This document shows, piece after piece, positions 1 to 11,620 of a DNA stretch of 64,000 bases. Under the pieces are notes generated by a model. That model saw nothing but the letters and a program-made list of their open reading frames with translations, was not told where the DNA came from and made no database searches. The first letter of the stretch is position 1. The number at the start of each line of letters is the position of its first letter. This stretch comes from Narthecium ossifragum (Eukaryota > Streptophyta > Magnoliopsida > Dioscoreales > Nartheciaceae). The position numbers and the translations under genes are program-made. The stretch spans positions 9,417,485-9,481,484 of the forward strand of contig OY986968.1 of the NCBI GenBank assembly GCA_963920575.1, given 5' to 3'.

Positions 1-1070
1 ATGGCATGTTAGTGATATTGCTATAACTGATGTTTGTTTATATTGTTATATTATTTGCTTGCTTATACTGTCTTGTTTGTTTCATGCTCAACTGTTTTAC
101 TTATCTGCTTTACTACTTTATTATTTGTCTGTTAATATTGTTATTTTTTTCCTGCCTGTTTATTCTGTTTTATAATTGTCTTGCTTTCCTATGCATTAGA
201 GGCATGTTAGGCTAAGGCGTGGGTTTGGGGTTGTCCCTAGTACTCCAGTATCAATAGCTAAGTGGTGGCTGTCGTTACCCCGGCATGGGTGTCCTACTGG
301 TATCGTCATTGTCCACCCTATTTCTGAGATTATCGGAGAAAGCCCAACCCTTGAACAGCGGCCATCGGAGGACATACTATGGACAGGAACCCTGGGGGTA
401 TCGAAGGGATTTATGATTTGGAGTTTAGGGGTTGTAGTAACTCTGTGCTTTGAGTGCTTGGAGATGGTTGTCGTAACCACGGTTGTTCCGCCAAGTGTGG
501 AGGTCCCGCTTGGAGAGAGGTGTCCTACGGGTAGCGTCATGTCCACCCTGTGGCAGGGACTGTCGGAGGAGGACCACCCCTGAGCAGTGGCCATCGGAGG
601 ACGTACTTTGGACAGGTGCCCTTCGGGTTATTGACGGGATTTATGGGGTCCTTGGCAGGCCTCAGTGCTTGGCACAGAGTTAGTACGGTTGGAGTCACCC
701 TTTCTTGTGTGTGTCGTAGAGTAGAACCCTACTGAGTTTTTGCTCATTCCTACCTGGACCGTGATGTTTGCAGGTGCGGGTACCAGCGCTTCTCCCGTGG
801 GCCCCCGGTGTTCGTCCTGTGGCAGCGCGTCTCCAGCCGACCATGTTTGAGGGCCAGGACGGTTTCTTCTGTGTTTTTTTGCGAAAACCTCAAATGTTGT
901 AATTTTGTATAACCCGGTTATATGTAAATATAAGTTTGGCTTAGTAATTGTTAGATTACTGTTGTCCTTTGTTTATTCTTGTACCTGTTCCGCCGGCTTG
1001 CTGTCAGTAGATGTAGGTTCTTCCCCCTCGTGTCCCGGTCCGGGTGGGTTTCCTGGGCCGGGGCGCTACA
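1..1070 (+). mobile_element. 3' part of a long LTR (long-LTR Ty3-like family, copy F)
   Basis: The right end reads GGGCCGGGGCGCTACA, the sense 3' terminus of the long-LTR family found five more times in this window (termini TGTGAGGACC...GGGGYGTGACA or close variants). The block at about 720-775 (ACCCTACTGAG...TGCAGGTGCGGG) is the internal block conserved in the other copies. No tRNA primer-binding site follows position 1070, so nothing shows a full element to the right. The left end lies outside the window. The first 200 bases are T-rich and contain no believable gene. Orientation is inferred from the TATA box and CT-rich leader in copy A (11630-17109). Confidence 0.75.
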
Positions 1071-2807
1071 GATTAGGAGCCCTTTTTGCTCTGATGTAGA
1101 TATGATATTTCGTGTCGTCCAAGCATCAACATCTATGTTCTACAACCCCACCTCCCCGATGATGTGGCTATCTGGTCAAGGTGTATCGCCTGGCTCGTCT
1201 AAGACGGGATCCCCCATGTTTTCTGTAACTCGCACCCAATCAACTATAGTATCATCTTCTTCGCCGAAAATGGCGGTGCTGATCACATCAGAATCCCCCA
1301 TGTCTTTCGTTGTGTCCTCGATAATGTACCTTAGTCGGAGTCTCATATTGTAATGTATATATACCAGCTTCTCCAACCGAGTGTATAAGAGCATGTTCCG
1401 TACTTTTGAATGAATTAGTGCAAATGTGGACCAATTGCGTTCGTACCCACTATATGATACAGTCTGTGATGTAATATGAATCACAATTCTCCTCAAATTT
1501 GGTGTTAACTCTCTGTACTGGATCCACCATCCAGTTGTAATACAATAGATTCCATTAGAGCCTCATTTTGGAGTTATTTGTGTACGATATTAAATCATAA
1601 GTTATAAAATCACCACTCATCGGGATCAGTAGAATATCTCCCATTTACAGCCGAGGCCTACCCCGAAGATCCAATCCCATATCTAAACATCATTCCTTGA
1701 TATCCATTTTTGCATATTTCACAGTAAGTCTTCAAGCATTATTTCAATAATTCTTGATGAGAAATTGTAATGTACAAAAAAGAATACCTCATTTATAGCC
1801 AAACTACATGCCGCTGCATCTTGCTCTAACCTGATAACATAGTTCCGCAAAGCTCGCAAAAGGGCATCCTCGGTAGCAAGATTGTAGCGGTATTGGTATG
1901 CTGGATTTAAATAATATCATGCGAGATGCAAATCACAGCCCATTTGTGCCTTCTAGCGGCGCTCAATAATGTTGATGATACTCTCGCAAGCTATATGAGC
2001 AGCTCTCCGTATCTCTACTTTTTCTTGTTCGATCCTTCCATATAGGTAGCCCATCTGAGCTTTCCTCTCAACTTCAGCAATACGATGAACAGCGTAAAGA
2101 GGTTCTATGGCCCGAACTGTTTCATTCACCGCCTCCCAAAATTTGTTCGACAATATTGTCTTGTATGCTTCCTTTCCATCCGTGGAGTTACGACATCCAC
2201 CAAAGTTACTCCACTCCTCAGATGCAAACATAGTTTTTAGTCGAGGAATGTAGTTTGCATCATGGAATTCGCCGGAGGCATTGATAGACTTGTGGAACAC
2301 CAACTTTCTATTGCAGAAGACGAGAAAATTGATGATGGACATTCTCGTCAGACCTGTACAGTTGTCGCACATCAGTGTAACTCCATATCTGTCCCATTGT
2401 TTCTTGAAGCCACTGATATATTCCTGCATTTCGGTGACCTCCTCGTTTAGATACTTGCTGACTATTTCTTTATGTGTGAGAGGCTCAATCCCAAGCCCAT
2501 GCTTTTGTATAGTGCTTATCATGGACAGAAAGAATGTGTTAGCTGCATAAAAAGGAGGAATATGAGAGAAATAAAACCACCGGGCTATGTTGTGACTGAT
2601 TTCCCTCTTCTTGTCCCCCTTCCAATCGTCGATTCATCGCTGCAGCCTGGAGTCTTAGCTCGGGTATGCATTAGGATCCATGTCCGTAATATTGATTGGT
2701 CTTTTGTTCCCTTCACCTCTCCTCATTGATCCAAACCTATCGAGGATCGACGAACCTTTGCTTTGTTTCTGAGAAGGCGAATCCCGAACCGAGTATTCAG
2801 CCTATAA

Positions 2808-3209
2808 TGGCCCCCACCGCCGAGGGCCGCCCAGGGCCTATGGGCTCCGTCCAGGATCCACCCGAGGGCCCCACCCGATACAATAATATCGGCTTTTGGC
2901 TCACAGCAGAAATAAACTTCCCAGTGGGTCACCCATCCTGGGACCACTCCTAGGCAAGAACGCTTAACCTTGGAGTTTTCTGGTGAATCACTGCCATCAC
3001 GGCTTTAAAACGCGTTGTGTCTTATATGGGTTACTAATATACTAATTATCTACGTGGGGTTGCTACTCGGTTACTTGATTCGGTCACATGCCCTCCAGGC
3101 GAACACGGACACCTAGGTACCTCGGGTCTCACAACCCACCCCCCTTAAAGGCCCAGCGTTCTCGTTGGGACAAACCGGCTAACAAACCTACAACCTGCTC
3201 TGATACCAT
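2808..3209 (-). mobile_element. Cassandra-like TRIM remnant (one LTR plus primer-binding site)
   Basis: On the minus strand, GATGGTATCAGAGCAGG (about 3209-3193) matches the complement of the initiator tRNA-Met 3' end, the usual primer-binding site. A purine run (CTGGAGGGCA) then ends just before TGTGACC at 3088, which starts an LTR of about 281 bp ending in CA at 2808. The LTR carries a 5S-rRNA-like stretch, the hallmark of Cassandra TRIMs. The 5' LTR is missing: sequence upstream of the primer site is hAT coding sequence (residues ...KNMKADID). No coding capacity. The exact left end is uncertain by a few tens of bases. Confidence 0.7.
2916..3002 (-). other. 5S rRNA-like internal promoter region inside the TRIM LTR
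   Basis: The minus strand contains GGTTAAGCGTTCTTGCC and, 22 bases later, GGATGGGTGACC. These match the A-box and C-box parts of the plant 5S rRNA internal control region, in the right order and spacing. Cassandra elements carry this in each LTR and use RNA polymerase III. This is not a functional 5S gene, because the flanking 5S sequence is diverged. Confidence 0.75.
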
Positions 3210-3694
3210 CTATGTCTGCCTTCATGTTCTTCATAGCTTTTCTTGCCTCATTTACCCTTTCAAGTTCGGCTCTCAAGCTTCGCCTGATCTCTTGGGGCAC
3301 TTTTGAACATTTTGCCTCGTTCGAGTTATTACCGACTATATGCGCCTTCAGCCGGCTGACACCACCTCCTTTGCCTACTACACCATAATATTTACAGGCC
3401 CATCCAAATCTTGTTCCGGGAAGAGGATCCCCATACCACCACCCAATATCCGCTTCTCGTGGTTTCAAACCCATTTAACTGAAATAATATAATATATTAA
3501 TACTCTAACTCAGTGCAGGTTGTGGATGGTAGCCTCCTTTGCCTAAAATTACATTTTCTAATTAGAGGGTACCAGATTGTAAATCCTGGAAAATAGAGGG
3601 TATTAAAAGCTAATTACCCCTTATATTCTTTCAAGGATCATTAAAATATAAATAAATTAAGTAATTAACAGGGATCATTGTTATAAACTTTATA

Positions 3695-4201
3695 GGGATA
3701 ATTACTTTTGAATCCTCCAAAACTTCTAAAATTACAAATGCACTCCTAAAATATTTGGCCTCACGTATGTACCCCTAAAACTTTATAGAGATAATTACTT
3801 TTGAATCCTCCAAAACTTCAAAAATTACAAATGCACCCCTAAAATATTTGGCCTCACATATGTACCCCTAAAAACATTGAAAAAATGTTAACCATGCCCC
3901 TGAGTTACTTCTCGGCGAATAAATAGGGAATATTCTTAACACTGTTAACGGCATCATGGAAAAAGTCACTTATGTAGGGGTACATTTGTAATTAAGTAAC
4001 TTTGTATGGTTAATTAAGTAAACAGTTTCCCCCCATGATTAGATTTATACTGTGGTTAAGTTAGATGGATAAATGGACTTAAATGGAGGGGTATGTTTAA
4101 TATTTTTTTCAATATTTTTAGAGGTACATACGTGAGCCTAAAGAATGTAGTGGTATATTTGTAATTTAAGAAGTTTTTGAGGATTCAAAAGTAATTATCC
4201 C
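3695..4201. mobile_element. Mutator-like MITE, 507 bp, 9-bp TSD
   Basis: The ends are GGGATAATTACTTTTGAATCC on the left and its inverted copy on the right, and the inverted similarity runs for about 110 bp each side. The 9-bp sequence AACTTTATA flanks the element exactly (3686-3694 and 4202-4210), as expected for Mutator-like transposition. The left terminal repeat occurs twice in tandem (from 3695 and again from about 3785), and the second copy is preceded by ACTTTATAGAG, a near copy of the TSD. No coding capacity. Confidence 0.85.
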
Positions 4202-5334
4202 AACTTTATAACAAGGATCATGAAAATAAGGGGGCATTTGGTTACTTGCATCAGTCGATGCATTGCACCAGTTGATGCATTGCACCAATTGATGCAGTAT
4301 TAGCATCATCTGTTTGTTTGGTTGCTTATATCAACTGATGCAGTATTAGTTGGTTTTCTGTTTGGTTAGTATGTATTGCATCAGTTGATACGAAAGAAAA
4401 TAACGTCCCGCTCCTCCGCGGCATTGTCTGACTTCTTCGAACTCGTCGGAGCTTTGGATTTCAACTCCAGCGATCTCCTCACTTTAGCACACGTGAGGCT
4501 AGAGAGGATTTACGAACATGGGAGGAGCTTCACAAACCGAGGAGGAGCTTTGCGAACAGGAGAGGACCTACGAACAACTCACCGGAGATCCACGAACAGG
4601 GGGCGTCCGGGGAGAGCTACGAACGGACTAGATGGAAGAGATCACATGAATAGGGGATCCGATTGATAAGAATGCTGGAGAAGACGCCGGAGCCAAAGAC
4701 AACTGATCGCAAGCATGGTCTGGTCACGGACCGTCTGGAACAGAAATGCCGAAACCGTGAAAGAAGGATTGCATCGGGGGAGACGCCGAGATTGTGAGTG
4801 GAAAGGAGATCGCGGCGCCGGAGGAGTCGTGACTGGAAGCTTGGGGCTGCACGCTCAAGAAGAGGACGCCGGCGTGGAAGACAAAGGGCCAGTGGAGATC
4901 GCGACTCAGCTTTTTTAAGAAGGAGATCAGGAGGTGTGGGAAGGTTTGGATGGAGACGGAAGAGGGCAAAGGAGGGATGGTGGTGGTCGTAGTGACATCG
5001 TCGGCGTCGGAGAAGAAGAGGTTGAAGGCGGATGAGGGGGATCGGCAGCGATCTGGCGTTGAGAGGGCTTGGTTGCGCTCAGTTTCCTCGGGAACAAGAT
5101 CATGAGGTGTTGGAAGGCTTGTATAGCGACGAAAGAGGGCAGAGGAGGGATGGTGGTGACCATGGTGAGGTTATTGATATTTTGCGAACGTGTCGTTAAA
5201 ATATTGCAAACTCAATCAAATATTAAATTTATAATCCTTATTCGATCACTACACTACTAGATAGAATAACAATGAAGTCCGGAGTCGAACGACAGAGAAT
5301 TTACTAGGACAGATTGAAATCAATTCTCAAAACT
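4202..5334. other. No gene recognised; possible MITE terminus at 4231-4400
   Basis: After the 9-bp duplication, 4231-4400 starts GGGGGCATTTGGTTAC, like a PIF/Harbinger MITE end, and contains repeated GATGCATTGCACCA words, but no matching right terminus was found. From 4420 to 5165 the sequence is GA-rich with CGGAG and GGAG words and has short open frames without recognisable domains or consistent codon pattern. I see no supportable gene. Confidence 0.4.
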
Positions 5335-5339
5335 CTAAA

Positions 5340-6819
5340 CCTAAGCAAAAGAAATCAGCCAACACTTGGCTTTTGATAGATTTTAGTGCTACGAATTGTA
5401 TGTCAAATTCAGACAAAGCTAACACCCTTCTAAAAATTCGGTGGTGTAATATTAGACGGGAAAAGATGTACTTCATTATATTGAACGTAGAAGCTAACTA
5501 CACAGTTACATGCCTTAGATAGGCTCTCAATTTTGTACATATGAAGTATAAGGCCAAACATGATTTCTCTATTACATAATGATGGGTGTCGTGTTCATGT
5601 AATTGCCTGCTAAGGTAATATATAACCCTTTTTTCCCCATTCTTGTCTTCTTGGATTAAAACTCCACCGATTGATGTTTCCTCGGCAGCAATATACATCT
5701 TCAATGGTTCACCATTTCGCGGTGATGCCAACACTTGCAGTTTTGTCAGGTATTCTTTGATCTCCTAGAAGGCTTCTTGATGCTTCTTCTCCCAGACGAA
5801 ATCATCCAAGTTTTTGAGTCTTAGTAGAGATGAAAATACCTTTGTTTTTCCTGCACAATTTGAGATAAATCGCCTTAGGAAATTCACTTTCCCTAAAACC
5901 AGTTGGAGCTCTTTCTTATTCGTAGGCAGTTTAACATCTAAAATAGATTTAGCTTTATTTGCGTCCAATTCAATTCCCCTTTGATGGACAATAAATCCTA
6001 AAAAGTTGCATGATGCCACTCCAAAGGCACACTTTCAAGGATTCAATTTTAGGCTATACTTTCGCATTCACTCCAATGATTGCCTTAAGTAGTTAATATG
6101 TTGCACCCACTTACTGAACTTAACCATTACGTCATCCCCATATGCTCCAATGAAATCGCTGATCATATCGTGGAATATTAAATTTATGGCTCGCTGGTAT
6201 GTAGCCCCAACGTTTTTTAAACCAAAAGGCATAACTACCCATTCGTAGCTGCCTAAAGCTCATGGACAGTGAAATATTGTCTTAGCTACATCTTTCTTAG
6301 CTATATATATCTGATTGTAACCAGAATAGCCATTCATGAAAGAATACACTTCATACCCGGCAGTCGAATCTATAAGAGAATCAATTGTAGGCATTGGATA
6401 TTCATCCTTGGGTTTGCCATTTTTCTTCATGACTGGCACAATATTAGAAAGCCATTCTACATATCTTATTGTCCTAATGAACTTAGCATGCAAAAGACGC
6501 TCTATTTCTTTTTTAATTTTGGAGATAATATTAGGGGCAAATCATCGAGGTGCTTATGAGGTCTAAAGCTTGTCTTTATAGACAACTTGTGCTCCACAAA
6601 GTTTCTATCTAGACCAGGTATTTCGTGGTAATCCCATGCAAAGCAATTTTTAAATGATTTTAGCAGCGAAACTAACTCATACATGTTCTCAGCATCTAAT
6701 CTCTTGCTGATAAAGGTGGGGCGGTTTTCCTCTTCTTCGCTCAGGTTAATTTCTTCAAGGGGGACCTGTGCTTGGATATACCCTAGTTTACCTTCTGGCT
6801 GGGTTTGATAGTCAGCCAC
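5340..6819 (-). pseudogene. Ty3/gypsy pol fragment: reverse transcriptase and RNase H
   Basis: The minus strand encodes, across several frames, the RT entry region (LLKSFKNCFAWDYHEIPGLD and VEHKLSIK), the fingers region (VMKKNGKPKDEYPMPTIDSL), the palm helix region (MNGYSGYNQIYIAKKDVAKTIF), the thumb (LGFIVHQRGIELDANKAKSI) and RNase H (GGVLIQEDKNGEKRVIYYLS, then KLRAYLRH and, further on, FDIQFVALKSIKSQVLADF). The expected YxDD catalytic block falls between readable pieces and is degraded. Stops and frameshifts separate the pieces. The order and spacing match a Tat/Athila-type pol. Integrase should follow and does not. Confidence 0.85.
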
Positions 6820-7428
6820 TTCTGCACTATCTTGGAAGCTATACCTATGTCATGTGTTCTGCGTAGGCAGCTTTGGCTTGTAAGTTCTTCGGGGATAGTA
6901 AGTTGATATGGATCTCTTCGCCCCGACATGCTCATGACCTCGCTTCGGAGACGAGGCCTTTGTCAAACGGCGAGAGCCTCCTCTATAAATATCACTTTAA
7001 ATCATGGTGCAAAGTTATAATATTTACAATTAATTTAAATTATTCTATCATCAAGTCATAATATAAAACTAACAACTACAATACTCAATTAACATTTAGA
7101 TAATACAATAGTGATATCAGTCCTCTAGGTACAACAATCTCTATCAATTTTCATCAATTTGGAGTACAAATACAGTTCTCCTTGGAATCACAAGTTATAC
7201 ATCGATTGAAATACATATACAATTTAAAGCTGTACATAAATCAAATTGAGATAAGCTGATGATGATTCATCGATCTTGCGCACAACCAGGGGAAGGATCA
7301 CCTCCGACGTCGTAAGTACCTGACAAGGGAACCTTGCTTATACCTGCAAACGCAGCCCGGGTAGGAGTGAGCGATAAGCTCAGTAGGGTTCTATTCTACG
7401 TTACACTGAAAGGAAAGGAAACACAAAT

Positions 7429-8357
7429 GTGTCGCCTCCTCGCCTAAGTCTAAGATATGCCAGGGGCCCCATAGCCCCATCGATGTTCCTAAGGGCTCAA
7501 GTCATGCACCTCCATAGAAATGGTAACATGCAGGATCACCTTTACCTATGCAGGAAGAGCCCTCTGCCTGGAGACCCATATCAGGCAACACCGACTGACA
7601 TCATTAGCACTCAGCTCTGTTGTCAACATGACCTCTACACCTCAAACAACAATGTATTTCAGTTTACAAGATACTATTCTCGAGGAAATAATGATTTAAT
7701 AGTAGAATCGGATGCTATACCTTGCTACCCAGCCTTGGTTCTAAGACTAGATTGGAGCTGCCCGAGCCCTCGGATCGGTGAATCCCCTATCCACCCATGT
7801 CCTAACATTATGCTTCTAATGCAATCAAATGCATGCAATGCTCACGTGTACATTAATAGATAAAAATATGCAACCGTATGTCATACATCATACAGGGCTT
7901 GGCATAGCATCAAGCTTGACAGAGCGTAAACATAGCATAAAGCAAATAGAGGCCTAAGCTACAACATTATAAGGGCTTAAAAAGCCCACAAGCCTTCACA
8001 AAGGCTAAACAACAATCAAGCGTGCCTCTATAAGGCCAACACCTCAATTATACAAATCAACACTACAACGGCACCCCCATGTCGTTAACAAGCAGTCACA
8101 CATTTCAATATGAATTTTGGCATTATGAAGGCATACACTGCCGTCATCCAAAATTCTATAACGGGGCACACCCCCGGCCAAACAATTAACAATCAAACAC
8201 AATTACAATATTCATCAACTAGGACACACCTTCGGCCCATCTAATTATCTAAACATCATAGGGGGTATGCCTCCCTTAGTTCAACCACGAGCCTCACATA
8301 AGGCTTAGACTATACCTATGAACATGCATATATATCAAACATGATTTAAAAGAAATC
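7429..8357. other. LTR copy E interior, no gene
   Basis: An open frame of 144 codons (7429-7863) lies in this stretch, but it is LTR sequence shared with copies A, B and D (for example the GCTGCCCGAGCCCTCGGATC words near 7758). It has no recognisable domain and no codon pattern typical of a gene. I treat it as a chance frame. Confidence 0.6.
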
Positions 8358-8362
8358 CGAAG

Positions 8363-9534
8363 TGTTGATCCTAACCTTGTTTTGATGATGCCAATATACA
8401 TTAAATGATAAAATACATGTTTAATATTTATTACCCCTTTAATTGGAAATCTTAAATTCAATATTTAAGTTATTTTTGTACTCCGTGGGAATGTGACGGT
8501 CGATCCATGGATCGACCGTGATGAATGCATCATACTTGGATATATGCGTATTGGCTCACGGTCGATCGGTGCATCGACCATGGGAAGTGTATTTCTTCAC
8601 AGAGCCTGACGGACGATGTGACGGTCGATGCGGCGGTCGACCGTGGCACATTAATGAAGAAAGTGAAGAAGCGACGGTCGATCGGTGCATCGACCATGGG
8701 AAGCATTTTTCTTGACAGAGCCTGACGGACGATGCGACGGTCGATGCGGCGGTCGACCGTGACGCACTTATGAAGAAAATTCAAGGAGCGACGGTCGATC
8801 CGAGCATCGACCCTGGGAAGCGATTCTCTTAACAAAGGATGACGGACGATGTGATGGTCGATGTGACGGTCGATGTCACGGTCGACCGTACGAGTGACGG
8901 ACGATGCGTGGATCGACCGTCGAGCAAAAAGGCTGAGTTTTTTATACGTGACGGACGATGCATGGATCGACCGCCAGCAACGCGCAGAGTAAAAAACTAG
9001 CCGTTGGAGAGTTGCAGGGAGCCATTGGAGCTCCTAGATGAGCTGGTTGAAGCCCAAGTATAATTAGTTCCTTCATGTAAACTTGCTAGAACTTTTATCA
9101 TTATTATTGAGATCATCTGAGCAAGTTCTAGAAAAGATTCTAGAAAATATTTCTACTTATTCTCCTTTGAGCTAAAACCTTTGTAAGCCTTCTTCAAGTG
9201 TGAAGAGGTATCTTGAGAGATAGTCAACAGCAAGTGGCTGTGTGTGTAAGGTCACCAAGCACCAGGAAGCTTGGAGGAAAAGCTTGTAAGGGATTTGCAA
9301 GTAGTGGAACTTCAAGGGGAGCCTTGAGAGAAGTGGACGTGGACCAAGAGTTGGGTCGAACCACTATAAAATCGGTGCCATCTCTCTAACCCTTTTAATT
9401 GTATTCTTGCATGCCTCTTTGCTTTAGTTTCATCTCATCTACAAGCATTTAAAGTGTTGTTTCTCTCCTCCCTGGGTTTTCCATTAAACTAGATTTTCGA
9501 AAAGAGTCCAATTCACCCCCCTTTTGGACCTTCA
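8363..9534 (+). mobile_element. SIRE/Maximus-like copia solo LTR, 1172 bp, TSD CGAAG
   Basis: The left end TGTTGATCCTAACCTTG followed by TTTTGATGATG and the right part GAGTCCAATTCACCCCCCTT match the recurrent termini of SIRE/Maximus-type copia LTRs. CGAAG flanks both ends (8358-8362 and 9535-9539). No internal region is present, so it is a solo LTR formed by LTR-LTR recombination inside long LTR copy E. A TATA-like CTATAAAATCGG lies near 9364. A cluster of palindromic words occupies 8495-8980. Confidence 0.88.
8495..8980. repeat. Array of ACGGTCGATC / GATCGACCGT inverted words
   Basis: The first unit (8496-8519) is a perfect 24-bp palindrome whose half is ACGGTCGATCCA. Partial or complete copies (GACGGTCGAT, GATCGACCGT, GACGGACGATG) recur at least eight times to 8980, many as inverted pairs 10-25 bp apart. 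Two copies of a roughly 110-bp higher-order unit are visible (GCGACGGTCGATCGGTGCAT near 8670, a similar word near 8560). The array sits in the presumed U3 part of the LTR, about 130 bp from its 5' end. Confidence 0.85.
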
Positions 9535-10979
9535 CGAAGTTCCCGATTGCATGAAATAGGTAAAGGCAAGTGCAATCTATAACTATCAACAAGCTTATGC
9601 AATTGACGTGAAACTCGGCATACACGCTCGTTAACGAAATACAAACTCATATAGATGATAGGCATGATGGTCAATTAAATGCTAATTAGACAAGTAAGCT
9701 ACTAGTTAAACCAGCATACCGAAATCGAGGGTTCAAACATCCAAAATCTTATCAAATATAGCTTGTAAATCCTTGATGTTACTAAGAACATCAATTAAGG
9801 GTATTAGATGAATTAAGCATGTTACAATTGACTAATCATGCCTTAATTACATGTAATTGACAATTGGCGAAGGTGACATCTTCGCAATTCGACGTCCAAA
9901 CGACGTCCAAAATTGAAATCAAACTTAATCAGATATTGAATTGCATGCTAGGAACATCATGTCCAAGAATTGGATCTAATTGATACCTAATTTCCACTTA
10001 ATTAAGTAACTAATTTCCCTATTTTGGTTTCATAATAGTTTAGTAGAAGAATCATCATAATTCATATATAAATCCAAAAATTATGAAACCAACGGCAATT
10101 GAAAGTAGATTCAAGGATCTACAACTCTCATGTTGATGGCTCGGATGAAATGAAAACAGTGTTTTCATCGAAATCCGGGAAAAACATGTATAAATCCGGC
10201 TTAAATCAAAATAAAATTGCCTGGAAGCTAGATCAGACATTAACCAAGCTAAGAGGAACAATCTAATACAAAGAAATCAACAAACAATCAAACCAAACCC
10301 TAGATAAACCCTAAACATGAGATAGGCGTAGAAACCTACCTTAATACGTTAATCTTGTCTTTAATCCACCTTGATCCACCGTCCTCCCTCGCTGTCACCG
10401 TCTCCGGCTCGCCGGAGAGCCGCCTGGAGTCGTTCGACACCTCCTTTCACGCGCGATGGGGCGAAGAGAAGAAGAGGGAAGGAGAGGCCACATGGTGTCA
10501 GGGGAAAGGAGAGGAGAAGGAAAGAGCTAGGGAGGGACGGTGGTGGCCGGTGATGGTGGGGAAGAAGCTCCGGAGAAGGGAGAGGCCGGCGCGGTCATGA
10601 GTGGGGGAGAAGAAAGGGGAGATCATTAGCAGAGAAAACAGGGGAAGGAAGGGGAAAAGAAAAGAAGAGAAAAAGAAAGAAAGAGGGAGGGGGGGAGGGG
10701 TATACTAAAGGTGAGATTTAATCTCGGCCATCAGTTTCGATATTTCCCTATCAGAAGTGCTCCTAAGGTTCTAATCAAACACATATCTCAATCCAAGGCC
10801 ATGTGTGCACTACGCGGGTGTGAAACCCAAAGTTCACAATGACAGATTACCAAAATGCCCTTGGAGCTGCAACGATCGAAGTGACCGTTGAATAAGGCCA
10901 ATCGGGCCAAAACCAACCAAGTCAGACCCTCGACCTAACGTGGTCGAACTAGGTATAGAGAGACGGGTCCTCACACCTT

Positions 10980-11620
10980 GGTGGATTGCCTTGTTCTTTT
11001 TTTAGCGCCAATTTTTGGGCCCTTGGCGTCTCAATCTCTTTTCTGCACTTGTTGCATAGGTTCAGGTGTTGATGGCTATAGCTGCTTTCGCCTTCAATCC
11101 TTGAGAAAACACTAGGACATTTTTCGTCCTTAGTAGGATGCTTTTCGTCCTTATTAGGATGCTTTTCATTCGTAGGTGTGTTTTCGTTTAAAACTAACTT
11201 AAACTTTGGCAGTTTAAGCAGGCATTGACTCCTACCTTCGGGAATGGATTCTTGTCCACTCCCATCGTAGGTTCCTTTTTCGGGAAGCCAATCCTTCTGC
11301 TATTGATGGCGACCTGCAAAATATTGCGAAAAACAAGACATGCATCAGTGTTATGAGTCCATGCATTATGCCATTTACAATACTTTTCCCCCATAATTTG
11401 TTCTTTCGTTGGCAAGACATGGTTCCCAACAAGCCTTATTTGCTGGTATTTGTAAAGCTGATCAAATATTTGATCTGCTTTCGTGATATCAAAAGTGATT
11501 TTTCGTGGCGGACGTTTCCCGTCCTTTGCTTCCTTCCTTTGATATCTTCTGCCAGTTTCACTAGGGCTCTACATATATATGGATCTCCTTTGACTAACTC
11601 CACCAAACAGATATCCACTT
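10980..11620 (-). pseudogene. Tat-like gypsy gag, C-terminal half
   Basis: On the minus strand, KYCKWHNAWTHNTDACLVFRN (within 11415-11194) is the cysteine/histidine region near the end of Tat-type gag. Upstream residues (VELVKGDPYICRALVKLAED, SLLISRKQIKYLISF) belong to the preceding part. Downstream, 11180-11120 encodes a short repeat of KDEKHP-type residues. The reading frame shifts once near 11430. It is separated from the N-terminal gag half (17263-18430) by the copy A insertion, whose TSD GTATC lies at 11625-11629. Confidence 0.75.
11120..11185 (-). repeat. About 21-bp tandem repeat in gag (KDEKHP-like)
   Basis: The words TTTTCGTCCTTAGTAGGATG, TTTTCGTCCTTATTAGGATG and TTTTCATTCGTAGG follow one another. 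In the gag frame they encode repeated charged KDEK-type residues. Three copies, the last diverged. Confidence 0.7.

Larger units (their letters stand above)
1170..3480 (-). pseudogene. Decayed hAT-superfamily transposase (BED, DUF659-like, dimerization regions)
   Basis: Read on the minus strand, three pieces line up in the order expected of a plant hAT transposase. A BED-type zinc finger region (about 3474-3220) has the pattern W..KYYGV.GKGGGVSRLKAHI. A DUF659-like catalytic region (2522-1953) includes GVTLMCDNCTGLTRMSIINF and later ERKAQMGYLYGRIEQEK. The C-terminal dimerization region (about 1496-1320) has YERNWSTFALIHSKVRN and LEKLVYIHYNMRLRLR. The pieces lie in different frames with stops between them, and a TRIM remnant interrupts the N-terminal half. 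The expected W of the CDGWTG motif is N here. Terminal inverted repeats were not found, so the element's ends are unknown. The call is firm as a relic and no activity is expected. Confidence 0.85.
6925..10975 (-). mobile_element. Long LTR copy E (long-LTR family), damaged at its 3' end
   Basis: The sense 5' end at 10975 reads TGTGAGGACCCGTCTC on the minus strand, as in the other copies. Conserved blocks are present near 10843 (the TTTGGTAAT/AGGGC block) and at 7337-7398 (AGCCCGGGTAGGAGTGAGC...CTCAGTAGGGTTC). The sense 3' end at about 6925 still shows TCGCCCCGACAT but lacks the terminal CA dinucleotide and a clean TSD (CCTTG on the right has only GCTTG, at 6887-6891, on the left). This fits a deletion that removed the LTR terminus together with the adjacent protease region of the host element. 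A SIRE-like solo LTR (8363-9534) lies within it. Confidence 0.7.

Noticed and set aside
2916..3002. Genuine 5S rRNA gene
   Set aside because: Only the internal control region is conserved, and it lies in a TRIM LTR.
4715..5165. Short GA-rich frames near 4.7-5.2 kb
   Set aside because: Overlapping on both strands with biased composition. No conserved motif.
7429..7863. 144-codon open frame
   Set aside because: Part of long LTR copy E, with related non-open sequence in copies A, B and D.
8495..8980. CRISPR-like repeat array
   Set aside because: Repeats are palindromic words with irregular spacing, in a plant LTR, with no constant repeat-spacer structure or cas genes.
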